Shown here: one piece after another, positions 10,873 through 23,300 of the stretch
Layout: the number at the start of each line of letters is the position of its first letter
Numbering within the stretch: position 1 is the first letter of the stretch
NCBI GenBank assembly: GCA_005784505.1
Contig: VCAZ01000063.1
Coordinates: 2,003,501 to 2,067,500, forward strand
DNA length: 64,000 bases
Direction of reading: 5' to 3'
DNA from: Bagarius yarrelli
Taxonomy: Eukaryota; Chordata; Actinopteri; Siluriformes; Sisoridae
Notes under the pieces: generated by a model
Database searches by the model: none
Told to the model about the DNA's origin: nothing
What the model saw: the letters and a program-made list of their open reading frames with translations, nothing else
Program-made: the position numbers and the translations under genes

Positions 10873-11739
10873 GCCCTACCGAGGCCCGGAAATCGGTCAA
10901 CATGCTCAGAGACGCTAACGCTGATTTTACATTATTTACAAAGAGACACCTTCACTCATGAATATTTAATTTAGCTCGCTAAAACACAGTCTGTGAGACT
11001 TAATTCCACTAACAGTCACTAAGCTTCCGGGATCATTAACTCCCCTAAAGTTGGCTGGCTGTGCCACTAATCCAGGTTAACTGTCACTAAACAAAAGTAT
11101 TTTAAAAAATACAAAAGATAATGATAATTATAAGACTCCCAGTTGACACTTGGGATAGAGCAGTTCCTCTGCCTTTAAAGATTAACATATGCAATACTTA
11201 TCTTCCCGGAGCGAACAGGTAGGCTAGCTATGCTAAAAATGTGCTAAGCTAATAGCCTATAAGCAGCGGGGAGCTTCAACCCTAATGGCCGACCGGCACA
11301 GTTAGAGTTACTATAACTATAAGGAAACAAGCTCTTTCGTTACCAGTGCAATAATCCTTATCTCGGCTAAATTATTAGAGGAGAACAGGAACAGTGTTCT
11401 CTTAACACGTATCTAATCGAAATTGGTTGGACTCGTTGTGATCTTTTACAGAGCTCACACAGCGCCGTCCGCCTGGCTGAAGCACGTTTTTCGCTAAGCC
11501 TATAAACTCAAGGCCGAGGCTTCGCTCAGGCCCGTAGGCCGCAAACTAGGAAAATAAACAGGCGATATACTAACCAGAAACGCGACTGCTTTTCGGAAAA
11601 TTTTAACAAAAAAGAGGCCACTCTTGAGTTGACCTACTAATCAACCCAAAGTAAACTCCAGAATTAGTCTAAATCCGACACTGAGTCGCGTTTATAGCTG
11701 AATACCAGGCCGAACCGACTCGCGCAGACAATGAAGCGG

Positions 11740-11870
11740 ATTTTTACCTGTTTGTGTTCCCACTGACAGCGCCACGGCTCACTTAGTCACGTGACCCGCT
11801 CCAGCCGCTGCGTCTTCAACGCAAGAGACCCTCGACCACGTGACCGAACCGTGGCGTTCTACATGAGATA
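11740..11870 (-). promoter_or_regulatory. ubap2l: Probable ubap2l promoter with two CACGTG E-boxes
   Basis: This is a CpG-containing stretch in an otherwise AT-rich window. A perfect palindrome GTCACGTGAC lies at 11786-11795 and a second CACGTG at 11837-11842, 51 bp apart. CACGTG is the known core for USF, MYC/MAX and TFE-family factors. No clear TATA box is seen. Assignment to ubap2l is by position upstream of its first exon. Confidence 0.55.
11748..11795 (-). other. ubap2l: Probable untranslated first exon of ubap2l
   Basis: A good donor, ACAG then GTAAAA, lies at 11747-11742 on the minus strand, just inside a GC-richer, E-box-containing region and about 1.5 kb upstream of the start-codon exon. 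The transcription start is not visible, so the outer end is arbitrary. Confidence 0.5.
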
Positions 11871-12835
11871 TATACGTTTCCTCAAAGGTCCCCAAACTAT
11901 TTTTTGTGAGGGCCACATCATTTTTCTTTTCTTTCTTTTAGTCTGTCACAGAAAATTACAAGGGCTAGAGTGACTCTTAGTATTATTGTGAAGATTTAAG
12001 GACGGCTTTAAATGCAACTGCTAGATTAGTTGATTATTTTATGACTGTACAGACAAATTAGCTTCTCCTTTCAAGAGATATATAAACTATTCAAAGATGA
12101 AAGATGCGACATTTCTTCATTTAACAAAAATAAAATGTTTGTTTTTTTTAATTTCCAACATTCCGTATCATCTTTTTTTTTTTCTAACTGTTTGGCGATT
12201 TTCTTGTCTCTGAATTATTTTGTTCATATTTAATGAGCGCATCTGCAGCATAAGCCATTGAGAGATTTATTAACAAAAAAACATTATTAATTGTAACCGG
12301 AAGCCAATGTACCAGAGGACTGGTGTGATGCTCATATTTTCTAATTTTACTCAGAAAATAAATCTTTTGCAAATAAATAACTTTCATAAGACGGTTCTGT
12401 AGAAAACAAAATGTGCAATCGTACAAAAAAATTCTGATGTCTATCTACAGGAGCCATTAATGTTTGAATTAAAATAAGATCATTTTATTATTTAGAAACA
12501 TACTTTAATTTCGCCCTGTTGTTAAAGTAGAAATAGAAAACTGCCGGTACTCCCGATGGGCTTGGAGTAATTGGGTTAAGGGGCTGAGGGGATCCCGTCG
12601 ATGGGAATTGTGAGGCCACAGCATAGGAGAAATGGCAGTCCAGAACAGCCAAAAAACCCATGATACGCCGAGGATTAAAGAATTAAAGTGCTATAGCGTA
12701 CAGGTCATTTTTTAAAGCCCACCTTAACTGCATGCCGTCACTTCAGCGTGAAAGGCTGCATGTTGCGTCGAACACAGACGCGCACGGGCATAGATTGCGC
12801 ATGCGTCAGTTTCTTTCCAGGTTAAACTGGGAAGT

Positions 12836-13010
12836 GGTGGCTTAGTGGTTAAAGTGTTGGATTAATACCAGAAAAAACTGGGTTCGATTCCCAGCTCCAC
12901 CAAGCCACCACTGTAGGCCGCTGAGCTTAACCCTCAATTGCTCATTTGTATAAAAGAGATGAATGTAAGTCGCTCTGGATAAGGGCAAGTTGCATGTGGA
13001 TTCATTTCTT
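12836..13010 (+). repeat. tRNA-derived SINE (main family), plus strand
   Basis: The best preserved copy: box A-like TGGCTTAGTGGTTAAAGTG, box B-like GGTTCGATTCC, CCAAGCCACCACTG body, then AGTCGCTCTGGATAAGGGC tail module. Confidence 0.75.
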
Positions 13011-13139
13011 GATTTCGAAATGTTGATGCATGAAACATAAAAATCTGCCGACTGCACACTAACCTTTCCTCCCCAGTTTGGGAACCACTGCACTAAAGGA
13101 TGTTGGCCCTCATTTCACCATCATATAATCTCTTATTTA

Positions 13140-13345
13140 ATTCAGTTCAATTCAATTTTATTTGTATAGTGCTTTTAACAATAGACATTGCAGCCTAACA
13201 CAGAATGCTGTGAACAGTGAAAAGTGTAGGTTTGTCCCTAATGAGCAAGCCGGATGCGACTGTGGCAAGGAAAAAGTCCCTGAGATAAAGTAGAAACCCT
13301 AAGAGGAACCAGACTCAATAAGGAACCCACCCTCGTCTGGATTAC
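13140..13345 (+). repeat. Dispersed fish repeat (TTTATTTGTATAGTGCTTTT family)
   Basis: Begins AATTTTATTTGTATAGTGCT and contains GGCAAGGAAAAAGTCCCTGA and AGAGGAACCAGACTCAA. Further copies at 23455-23610, 28740-28780 and 56690-56870. This repeat is familiar from ostariophysan genomes. Confidence 0.7.
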
Positions 13346-13804
13346 ACCACATGTTGTTATTTACAGCATATTGTAATGATCAAAAGTAATGTAAATTGTA
13401 GTCTTGGTCTAGTGGAGCAGAGTGAGTCCCAGTCTATCCTCAAAGCTCCTTGAAATCAGATATACTAGAGCATAATATTGTGGGATATGTGGTGTGTCTT
13501 GTGGACTTTGCTATTTAGGGGATTACCAGAAGAGGATTGAGATATTTTTTCAGAAAAAACCCTTTAACTTACATCCTTGTTTTTAGTACCAACCTACAAA
13601 ACATATCTATTTAAAACAATAATAGCATTATAACAAAAATAAGTATTAAAATAAAACATCTGGGGGCGCCAAACTGATGTTTTTTATGCTTTTCTTATCC
13701 TCTTCATACCGTGAAAATTTGCAACGAAGAGCAGGTTTTCATGCTCTAAAACTTCGGGAGGCATGACGGACCCCCCTTATGACTCAAACCTTGTCGTGAG
13801 AGGG

Positions 13805-13819
13805 CCAGGAGGGGGCGCT
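13805..13819 (+). promoter_or_regulatory. CTCF-like motif, plus orientation
   Basis: CCAGGAGGGGGCGCT fits the vertebrate CTCF core CCASYAGRKGGCRS well. Intergenic, about 1.4 kb past the tuft1 poly(A) signals. Confidence 0.45.
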
Positions 13820-14577
13820 AAAAACCCTAGTTATGCGGCTGTCGCATATTTTGACACATTTTATTTTATTGTTACTCGTCTTTAAAATTTAGTTTTGTTT
13901 TTTTTAAATAACAAACTAAAATAAAATACATTTATATAATAAGTAAATAATAAATACTTATTATTTATTCTCATTTTTTCCCCCAAAGCCACAGCGAGCC
14001 ACAGCTGTAGGATGAAAGAGGCACATGTTTTTTTTCAAGTTTATGGAATGTACATGCACATTAAAATAAAGATTTTTCTAATTACAACTTCAGAAATTCA
14101 TTATAGTCATCAATCAGAACCACAAAACAAACTTATTTTGATACTACTGAGTGTAAAACCTCAGTCTTACCATGTGATACTTCAGCCGTATGCAGAGCAC
14201 AATGCATAGTGGTCTATGAAGATAAGGACATTTCTAAAAGAATAAATAAACAATAAATTCAGTATAAATTCTGCACAACCTGATTTTATCAATATGTCAA
14301 GTCTGGGCAGGTGCAGGTCATCTGTCCCACATTCCTCAAAATGAGGTTTCCTGCATGCTGGAGAGCTGTCTATGGTGCTGATGCATCCTAAAACAAAGTA
14401 TCTTCTTTAATGATTAATTATTTATGAGTTTTGTGAACGAAAACTGATTGAAAACCTCTTTTTCCGTTTGCCTCTGTTGCACAGTTTTTAAAAAGGAATC
14501 GCAAAGTGTATTTGCAATCGCGTTTTGTGTATGTGGACGTCTGTGAGCTGAATGACGTCGAATTCGAAAACTTCTGA

Positions 14578-14592
14578 CCACCAGGTGCCGCT
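14578..14592 (+). promoter_or_regulatory. Weaker CTCF-like motif, plus orientation
   Basis: CCACCAGGTGCCGCT differs from the CTCF core at one important base (C instead of G). Same orientation as the motif at 13805. Confidence 0.25.
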
Positions 14593-15243
14593 GTATAAGC
14601 GTATTTTATAAATGTACTTCTCCAGTTGTCATGTGGCGATAATAAAGCAAATATATAACCTTTAACCTGAGCTTAAAAATGGTGTTAGTATTGATAGAAA
14701 ATGCAACAATATTTTTCTTAGACTAATATGGCAGTCCACGGTTAAAAGTTTTTGGGATTTAAGGTTCGAAAATATTAAATAGAAGGTGTTGCAGATATTG
14801 TGTCAATAAAATCCAAGAGAATATTAGAATAGAAGTCATAAAATACATAAGATAATGCAACAAGATTGTTTAGCTTCTGGTGACAGAACAATTTATCACA
14901 AACATATATGTATATAATATACAGATATATTTTTTTCAACGAGACATTAAAGTTCTGTTGTAGCTCAATGAAGCATTAAAAGAAACCTGTACCAAACATT
15001 TCTTTTAAATCTAGTTAAAGCACATGCTACCTGATGCAAACGAAAATAATGCGAATTGCAAATAAACCATTAGATGTTTGTGAGTTTGAAATGTAGTCGT
15101 GTGATCTGTGAATCTCATTCTGTTGATTAAATTCAGTGAGCAGTTGCTGTTCAGGTTTAGTTCAAAAAAAACTTTTCAGTCTTCAGTGAAAAACGTGTTG
15201 TATAAAAGGTTAATGAAAAACACCAAACAATCTGTACATAACT

Positions 15244-15421
15244 TTTATTTAACTTTATTTGGTCCCACAAAATGCATAATATAAATACAGAACTACGTTG
15301 TAATATATATACATATCAAAATATTACCTTTACAGCTTCTATGAACAGCAGGAGGATTTCACATTAAATATGGGTACTGGCGAAACAGTTACTCGTTTAA
15401 TCAGCATTATTACATTCATAC

Positions 15422-15469
<48 letters not shown>

Positions 15470-15651
15470 GGTAAATAACAGCTAGGGCTTCTGAGTGTTT
15501 CCAATGTTTACCTACATTGAACGTTAACATACATTAAAATCAAATTACATGTTTTCTCTAAATATGATTATGATCGTCTCTTTGATTATGCTATAATTAA
15601 CACAACATCATAATTTCTCATTTTACCATGAAATTTACTTTTTGTATCTGC
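15244..15651 (-). other. tuft1: tuft1 3' UTR with AATAAA signals and an (AC)n tract
   Basis: Two AATAAA hexamers on the minus strand (TTTATT on plus, near 15245 and 15254) are the first good poly(A) signals after the stop. A 43-nt (AC)n microsatellite at 15425-15467 lies within. The cleavage site is not visible. Confidence 0.5.
15425..15467. repeat. (AC)n microsatellite in tuft1 3' UTR
   Basis: About 21 perfect AC units; the tuft1 transcript carries (GU)n here. Confidence 0.9.
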
Positions 15652-15724
15652 TCAGGTCTTGATCTCAATCACTTTGATGAAAGGCAGAGACTTGTTTTTG
15701 GGACTCGTCGGTGTCAAAGGCTTG
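15652..15724 (-). CDS. tuft1: tuft1 last coding exon (stop at 15652-15654)
   Basis: Residues 336-359: SKPLTPTSPKNKSLPFIKVI, then EIKT and TGA. This corresponds to mammalian ISKPPSPKPMPVIRVVET. Acceptor TTTTCAG. Confidence 0.93.
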
Positions 15725-18700
15725 CTGAAAAAACAGAAAAAAAGTTTTTTTGATCTAATAAAACCTTAAATGACTTGGAGAGGATCTGCAAAAAGAAGTG
15801 GGGTAAAATCCCTCCTGTGATGTGTGTAAACCTGGTGGCCAACTACAAGAAAAGTCTGACCTAGGTGATCACCAACAAGGGTTTTACCACCAAGTACTCA
15901 ATATTTTTTTGCAAAGGGTTCAAATACTTTTTTCACTTAATTAAATGCAAATCAACTTATAACTTTTAAAAAAATTGTTATTCTGGATGTTTTTGTTGTT
16001 ATTCTCACTGTTCTCTCTAAATTAAACTTACCATTAAAATTATAGACTGATCATTTCTTTGTAAGTGGCCAAACGTACAAAATAAGCAGGGGATCAAAAA
16101 AAAATTTCTGTTAATTGGCAAAAAGAAGCACTTTTTAATACCATTTTTACCTGATATAGTACATCCGAATCTAAGTTATACAACCCATAATCATTCGACA
16201 TACTCTACCACTTGGGAAGTAGGTTTTACTTCGAATGCAGGATAAGCTAGATCTGGTTTGATGAAGCTGTGAAGTGACCAACATCATGTTTACATTTTGT
16301 ATTTTAATGGCAAGTTTATTCATGTAAAATTGCTAATCCTAATTAAATTCAGAAACTTAAATAGGTGGATAATTCTGGGTAGTTTGTTGAGCCACACCAT
16401 CTTGTGGAATAGTGCTTTAATTATCCATTGTGCTGAGCCCTGGGGAGTGACGCTGAACAATCTGCACTAAAAACTTGGTCTCAGAAGAACTGGGTGTGAA
16501 GTATAAAAAAATACACCAGGACAGTAAATTACTGCATCTAACACACACACACAAACACAAAGTAATATACGATCCATTCCTTGTAGTATTTTAGGAGATA
16601 GGCTTCAGAACTAAACCCATGGATTTGAGAGAAGAATCTTATGTGAAAGGCAACACAACCTGATCAGCCACCAACACTAAATAGGCACAGAAATATTCTC
16701 AAAGTCTTAATAAAATAAACACATCACATAGAATTCCTTGCAGAAAGACGGGAATATGCTGAAAAAGTGTGTGTAGGCTCACCTGTAGACAATTTGAGAT
16801 TCTGAATAACCAGAGCTGTGTGTCTGATCACCCAGACAGAACTCGATCTGGTCCCGCATCTCTCTGTTCTGTAGGGAGAGAAAAACAACTACAATGAATA
16901 AAAGTTTCAAAACTGAATCTGTAGTTCAGCTCCCTGTTTAATTAGTTTTCTTCACCTCTGCATTTCTGGTTTATTGTAATTCACAATTGTTCGTCATTAG
17001 AAACTATTACTGCGTGTTAGCACACCTTAATTTTATGTGTTTGCATGTGTATACAAGCTGCGCTGTCCCGAACCTGTGCCAAACTGCCCAAATGTGATTT
17101 TTTTTTCTGGTCCTTCACTCTATTATTTCTCTATTATTCACTGGAACTTAGTCATTTACATTTCTGGTATGTGGCAGGCACCCTTTTCAAAAACGACCTT
17201 AATTTATTTATTTTATTTTTTTAACCGACTGAGCAGTTGACGGTTAAAGACCTTGCGCAGGGGCCTAGTTTGTTGTTTTTTTTATTTTTTTATAGTGTAT
17301 GGATGTTCTAACTGTTTTAAGTTTTAACCATTTTAAGTTAAAGAATTTAAGTTTATATAATATTAAATTAAACCCTCTGTTTAATTAACTACCTTCGCCT
17401 TTGGTATCCATATCCCGACATATATGGCCATTGTCCATGAAGAAAGCATGGCTGAAAAAATAAGGGTGCCTCCAGGTCTGATTTTGTTGTGTCTTTAAGC
17501 TTTTGTTTTACTTTTTTATCCAAAGTATTGCAATGCATTATTTACAGCATTTGGCAAACGCCCTTATCCAGAGTGCCTTACATTTATCTCAGCAATTAGG
17601 GGTTAAGGCCTTGCTCAGAGGCCCAGCACTGGCAACTTGGTGGTGCTGGGAATCAAACCCCGATCTTCCAAGTAGCAGTCCAACACCTTAACCACTGAAC
17701 TATCACCTCCACATATATTGTATCATACAATATATGATATGTTGCATCGTGACTCATGTATAGTGATATGCATCGTATGGTGAGGCTCTTGCCAATCCAA
17801 AGCCCTTATGTCTGTATTATTTTAGTAATACTAATGCAACTGAACACAATCTAGTGGAAAACTTTCACAAAGTGAATAAATTTTGGTTGATGTTTTCAAA
17901 ATACACATACAGGTGTAATGGTCAGGAGTCCGAAAACATTGGCTATAAGTGTATCCTTATGCTTTGAACAACAGCAGTGGTTAGAGGGGTGTAAATAGGA
18001 CGAATGCCCTCCCTATTGTGAAAAAAGTGGTACAATTTTATTGAACAGCTTTACTAGTAGACTGTTAATGATTTGGTATATATAACCTAACTGATATATT
18101 TTGTTTATTTGGTTTTCTCGTTGCACAAGGTTACACAATCATGGCATCTTTGTAGATTATTTAGTTTTGCTATTTATTTATGTATTTTCTAAGGTGGCTC
18201 AGGATTCCTGCATTTAAACAGCAGCAACTTAAAGTTAGCTAAGGTTAGAGTGGACGTGAATCTGCCAAAAAGGATGTGATCCTGAATTAACCTTTTAATT
18301 AACCAATCATAACCATCTGATGTAGTCAGTGTGTGTCTACCAAACCTGCTTCATTCTATTTTTAAATCTTTTTTGAACAATTTAAAAAAATAGTTTATTG
18401 GCTGTGACTGATAATTCATTGATTTGGAAACAATTTACCGACAATGACGATTCCTGGATCACAACATGAAATTAGAAAACTATATTTAAATGATTAATGA
18501 TAGTCCAGGAACAACATTAGTGAATGTAGACTGTATTGATAATAATGATCCAAAAGAAACATTAATGAATTTAGACAGTGAATCATAAACAAATCACTCA
18601 TGAATAATTGAATGTAAAATGTTCTGAAACGGTAAACCTGTAGAATGTTTGTTAAGCTGCAATTAAACTGTGTCTTTATTTTGACTTGTGAAAGACTCAA

Positions 18701-20277
18701 GAATACGCCAAGAAGTACAGTACTTCTAATACACACGTTTCTCACCTAGCCAGCATTATAGCTGTTGCATCCTACTAGTTTCACTACAAAGGATATCAAG
18801 AGGCAACATCAGAGAGGTAAATGTTCCACTCTCAGGTAATTTGCACACATCTGATTATTTTAGAGGGATCAGCATTAGTATCACAGTTGTATCTCTGCAG
18901 TGATCTATGGTGGTGAATCAGAAGCTTTGTTTGCAGCTAAAGATCCCTGTTTACCAGTGAGTTAATTTCCTCTACAGGGTTACTTGGTTTATTCCCTCTA
19001 ATAACATCAGGGGATTAGTGAAAGTGCCTCTGGGTGGAGCTGCTGCTCTGAATTACTAGAATCCAGATAAGCTGGTTTGGACACTTATAAGAAAGGTTAG
19101 TACGTCCCAGGAGACAGAGACCATCATTGTAGACTGGGAGGATTAGTGCAGATCTTGCTGATCTTGATTTTCTGAAGTAAACTGAAGTTTAGTAAAAGTT
19201 TCAATCGGTCTCGATAGAGTAACTAAATTCAGTGTACTAGTGGTGTATTTAAAATGTAACCATTTTAATACTTCTTCAGACTCCATCGACCACTTTTTAG
19301 TTTATAATAGTCAGCTTCGACTACTATTCTGTGTAGAGACTAATTTGATTCTTTTAGAACAGTTTTCATCATGAAAGTCGACTTTGTAACAGTAAACTGA
19401 TAAATACTGTAGAATAGAAGTCTTCATGCATCACATTTATATTATTTAAAATAATAAAATTAAATAAATACAATTAAATCAAATAAAATTATTTTTATAA
19501 CATCTGGCAGTTTAAGAAGATGAGCCTTAATTGGCTGCAAATCCACTTCTTTATTTGGGTGACTACTGCATGTTATTGTTGTAGTTATGTTCTACCAGTC
19601 CATGTTTTCTGCTGAACTACTTTGTAAATGCAATTATAATAAACTTTAAGACCTACAGATTTTTTTTATTTTGTAGAAATCTCCATCAAAACAGTACAAG
19701 TATAACAAATGTACTTTGTGAATTTAAGCCAAGTATACTTAAGTACCAGTACCAGGTAAAAAGCAGATAAACAGTATAAACTGATAAAACTAGTACTATT
19801 TTAGTATTTATAAATCTTTAACCAGTCAATAGTTTAGTTAACTAAAACCTAATTTTAAGTTTAAATTAATATTTTTTGCAAGGGCTGCTGTTGCTAAGAC
19901 AATATTTACACCACACAAACACAAACTAACCTCTGCTTCCAGGAAACCCACTTTCTCCTCTAGATCTCTAATCAGACGTTCTCTCCCCTCCATCATTATC
20001 CGGGAGTTCTGAAGCTGCAATAACACAACATGGTGATAATGTTTATGCGGTTTATAATTTGCATCAGCAACACGCACATCAGCACAATTTAAAAGGCGCA
20101 TTTCATTTATCTGCTCATTTGCAGCTAAAGCTTTGTGTGTGTGTGTGTGTTTGGGCGGGGGGGTGTTACCTGTTCGATCATGTGGCGCACTTTTCTCTGT
20201 TGGCTCTTTAGCATGTCATCCAGGTGATGAATTTTCTCCTTTAGAATTGCCTGCTCTTTCTCGAGCTGTTCACACCT

Positions 20278-20315
<38 letters not shown>

Positions 20316-23300
20316 TTTTGATTCTGTTATTTTGATACACCAATAAGAAACAAATTCTAGAGAGAAAGAGAAGACAACTAGGTCCCATTACATATGTACA
20401 TATTCAATGTGTGTGTGTGTACTATTATAATTAATATATTAAAGAATGCTGATGTCTGGATGAGCATACAGTTAACTGGATGTTTCTGTTCTCAAACCTT
20501 TTCACATCATCTCCTTTTTTCGGTGCTCGGAGTTCAGCCTCGCCTGCAGCTATTTTCTCATGGAGGCTGCCATTTTCCAGCTTTAGGTCTTCTAGAAGTT
20601 TCTGCAGCTTTTCAGTGCACTGGCTCTGCCCTTCTGCCTGCCTCTGGGCCTGCTGAAGATGCTCGTTCTGCTCCTCCAGGCGCCACAGGAGCTCTCGATT
20701 CTCTGCCTTATAAAGAGATCACACACAGACAATCTGATTTTAGATTTGTAGAAAATAAGTCCTTCTGAGAAAGACAGACAGAGAGAAAGATAAAGAGATG
20801 CAGGGAAAGATACAGAGAGATACAGAAAGAGAAAGTAAGATACAGAGAGAGAAGGAGAGAAAGGAAAATACAGAGAGAGAAGTACAGAGAGAACAAGAGA
20901 GAGAGAGAGACAGAGAGACAGAGAGAGTGGAAGATAGCGTAAGAGAGAGATACCAAAAGGGAGAGAGAGAAAGAGAGAGAGAGGAGGAGAGAGAGAGAAT
21001 GTAGGAAAACAGCTCTTGAGTGGCACTTTTCAAGAGCTTTAAATCGCTTTGGGTACTTTAAAGAAAATGTATACAATGTCGTGTTGATGTTTTAAGGATA
21101 TTTGAATAATAGCCATAGTTACTAGAGCAGGTCCAAGAAACCAGAGCATTTCCATCCATTTCCGCATAGATGTATGCGAAATGTGAGAGATTGTGTGTGT
21201 GCGTGTGTGTATGACAGACCTTTAATGCCTCTCTGTCTTCCTGGTGTCTCTTTTCTGCCTCCTGAAGCTCAGCATAAAGACGTTTGGTCAACTCCCTTAA
21301 CCTCAAACTCTCCTGCTCCTCCTGAAAAAATAAATAAATAAATAAATAAAATTTAAGAAAAAAAATCACATACCTGCGAACTACACAGTATGCAGAAAAA
21401 GGTATGCGAGTTTATCTGATTTCTTAGTATGCAAAAAACAGTGGGTGAAAATTTTCCAGATGTGTTATTACTTCTGTATGAAGTAAACATTTGCATGAGC
21501 CTGCAATAGAGATGATTCAAAAAGTCATGATGTGGCTCTTTTCAAGCGCTTAGCGTAGCTTTAAATACTTCCTTGTAGTTAAATTTAATATTTATTAACA
21601 ACAAGGTAAACAATATCCAACTTTAACTGGTGCTGCCGAGACCGTAATTAAACTATATAAATCATAGTTTTGTCAGAAAGTACGCAATAACTTAAATATA
21701 GTATGTGAGTTCAGACTGCTGTGGTTTGTGTGTGATAGTCTAAACATAATGAACTGGCAGCAAAGATGAATATCACATTACAAGCAGAAGTGATTTAACC
21801 TTTTAGTACTCCTTCCTGTATTTCATTACTCATACTAAGACAGTGCCAGAAATGACAGTGCAACCCTGGCACATCTGTGAGAGAAGTTGCAAAACGGTGC
21901 AAGGTTCATCATCAATCTTAGAATAAAACTAATGCAAGCGAGGTGCTGTTCTCATGCTAACGCTGCTGTCAGGATACCAAAAAAAGAGCACAAGACATAA
22001 AAAGTGGTTACGGTATGGAATTGTTAAATAAAAGATCAGGGTTCGATTCCCAGCACAACCAAGCTGCCACTGTTGGGCCCCTGAGCAAGGCCATTAATCT
22101 ATAATTTCTCAGTTGTATAAAGCAGATAAATATAAGTCATTCTGGATAAGAATAATATAATAATCAACTTCATTGTCATGTACAGAGCCAATAAAATGCA
22201 TTTTTTGCATATCCCATCTTAGTAAATTGGGTCAGAGCGCAGGGTCAGCTATGATACAGCGCCCCTGGAGCAGGAGGGGTTAAAGGTCTTGCTCAAGGAC
22301 CCAACAGGGGTTGACTTGCTGGTGGTGGGGCTTGAACCCAGGTGTTTCTGGTCTTCAGATCAGCAACTTAGCACCTTAACCATTTGAGCCAACACTGCAT
22401 TTAAGGGCTGTAAATGTAAATCAAACTTGAGCCACCACTACATTTAAGGGCTGTAAATGTAAATCAAACTAATTTAGGTGATTATGCGAGGGATTACAGC
22501 GAGGGTCCTCATAATGTCTATATAAAGTTTGTGTGTTTTTTTTCTATTCTTAAAGTGTACTGCTTGTTCCGTTCTCAGCTTATTACATCTTTAGGCTGTG
22601 TTATTTCTCAGAGAAGTTAGAGGGGTGAGATCTCAGATCAGCGTGAAAACTGTGACGAGTTCTAACAGAAATGTGTGTGAGCAAGTGACACAACGGGGTT
22701 GATATCAACACACAGGTTCACACAAGGTTCATCAAATATTATTATATAAAACATCCATATGCTGTAAATAACTGCATTGAAATAAACCATGCTATTTGTT
22801 CAACTATTAGTAAATTATTATCTTTTGTGAGAAGTGTTTGAGATCTTCCCATGTTAAAAAAATAAATACGACCCTAGGTTGTGTCGTGTTTACACACTGC
22901 GCAAAGCAGGTCCAAGGCATAAGCAAACTACACGGCTGCTTAGGGTCACCATGGCCAACAGGGGGACCCCAAGAGTACATAAACTGACGTTATGTTATGT
23001 CAATGGACAATAGTAATTATAAAAAAGGACATTTAAAAAAGGACATTTAAAAATTATAAAAAAGGACATTTAAAAAAAGGACATTTAAACCCGCCCTGTG
23101 GGTTTGCTACAGTTACAATTAAAAATTAAATACATTTACATTTACATTTGAAGCATTTAGCAGACGCTCTTGTCCAGAGCGACGTACAAGAAGTGCTTTA
23201 AGTCACATCAATAAATATACATTTCATTTTCAACTTTAATTAGAATTTTTATATTTCTGTAAAACTGTGTTAAGACAATGGCTATGTCTGCAATCACATA

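Larger units (their letters stand above)
11870..15240. other. Intergenic region between ubap2l promoter and tuft1 3' end
   Basis: No gene seen. Holds a SINE (12836-13010), a dispersed fish repeat (13140-13345), two CTCF-like motifs (13805 and 14578) and AT-rich filler. Confidence 0.55.
16869..19930. other. tuft1 intron 10
   Basis: No exon candidates. Contains SINE fragments at 17155-17275 and 17535-17708, the short repeat at 17445, an inverted terminus at 17735-17800 and AT-rich DNA. Confidence 0.6.

Noticed and set aside
10474..10974. Long plus-strand open frames rich in Ser, Leu and Pro
   Set aside because: They are translations of a TCTC/CCCT low-complexity tract in two frames; no domain, no codon bias, no splice context.
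12540..12680. GC-richer stretch with GGGTTAAGGGGCTGAGGGG as a promoter or G-quadruplex
   Set aside because: Too few G-runs of three in register and no gene start nearby.
12836..12910. tRNA gene suggested by box A and box B
   Set aside because: Part of a SINE family with more than ten copies here; the cloverleaf is incomplete and a SINE body follows.
20592..21076. Overlapping minus-strand open frames of 97-144 codons rich in Leu and Ser
   Set aside because: Translations of the GA-rich tract; only the part at 20498-20706 is coding, and in a different frame (tuft1 exon 8).
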